Assembly: GCA_022376515.1 (NCBI GenBank) | Contig: WTXI01000041.1 | Span: forward strand, 62,001 to 126,000 | From: Lactifluus volemus | Lineage: Eukaryota > Basidiomycota > Agaricomycetes > Russulales > Russulaceae | Length of the DNA: 64,000 bases | Reading direction: 5' to 3' | Shown: piece after piece, positions 63,740 to 64,000 of the stretch | How the letters are laid out: every line of letters starts with the position of its first letter | How positions within the stretch are numbered: position 1 is the first letter of the stretch | The notes under the pieces: model-generated | Databases searched by the model: none | What the model was told of the DNA's origin: nothing | The model's input: only the letters and a program-made list of their open reading frames with translations | Program-made: the position numbers and the translations under genes

Positions 63740-63900
63740 CTTAGCTGTTTTTCTCGTCATGGAAAGACTTTGTAGCGAGGGAAATACTTCGGTAGCTGAT
63801 TCTCCCGTGAGACCTTGAAAGTACCGGACGAAACAACGCCCAAGGCATATATCGTCCATCGCAGCCCGCCAACCGCCGGGCCGCCGAATGGTCGCCCTTT
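63740..63900. pseudogene. F13: split, inverted F-box tail fragment
   Basis: The minus strand of about 63,816-63,745 reads FQGLTGESATEVFPSLQSLS, while the plus strand from about 63,820 matches the part that should follow (the DNA coding QGIQSFIAARQ in F12). The two halves of one F-box gene tail therefore lie head to head, as after an inversion. Confidence 0.55.
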
Positions 63901-64000
63901 GGCCTTTTCTTGTCGCTCCAACTTGAAGTCCTATGGACGATATCATAAGGTTCGCGAGGCCATGGATTGTATTGGAAGAGGCGTTCTCTTCTGGGTTAAG

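Overview
The window looks like nuclear DNA of a basidiomycete fungus, most likely an Agaricomycete of the Rhizoctonia/Cantharellales type. Genes are broken by many 50-65 bp GT-AG introns. Protein families include Zn2Cys6 factors, a DUF6699-like domain and a large F-box-like array. The genus is an inference from overall likeness; no database search was possible.

Layout. 1-6,100 holds two degenerate copies of a roughly 1.8 kb repeat, with a relic of an NmrA/epimerase-type NAD(P)-binding gene (minus strand) between them. 6,513-8,722 (minus) is an acyl-CoA oxidase-like gene. 8,723-13,700 is gene-poor. 13,701-15,182 encodes a Zn2Cys6 transcription factor. 17,199-19,333 is a multi-exon gene of unknown N-terminal domain ending in a DUF6699-like domain.

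20,176-30,248 is a housekeeping block. A UBP14/USP5-type deubiquitinase (minus) and the ribosome-associated Hsp70-like protein Ssz1 (plus) are divergently transcribed from about 130 bp. They are followed by a CDCA7-like zf-4CXXC_R1 protein with an AT-hook.

30,784 to the end is an array of about 13 F-box-like genes, pseudogenes and fragments. They fall into at least three subfamilies (A: F1, F3, F6, F8; B: F2, F4, F5; C: F7, F12; F11 is A-like). A and B genes alternate with duplicated intergenic DNA, which points to repeated duplication of A+B blocks. A beta-helix protein relic (47.7-48.5 kb) and a decayed poly(A) polymerase gene (51.6-54.0 kb) are embedded in the array. A MITE-like hairpin lies at 60.3 kb.

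A window-wide theme is the single-base deletion. Conserved genes (UBP14, SSZ1, the CDCA7-like gene, the acyl-CoA oxidase, several F-box genes) change reading frame many times. In each case I traced, one missing base, usually in a short homopolymer, explains the shift. This fits sequence or assembly error better than gene death for the housekeeping genes. The PAP copy, in contrast, has a true nonsense codon and a lost catalytic aspartate.

How the genes work together: UBP14 (ubiquitin-chain recycling) and the F-box proteins (substrate receptors of SCF ubiquitin ligases) both act in the ubiquitin system, but they are separate loci and nothing shows co-regulation. SSZ1 acts at the ribosome exit tunnel.
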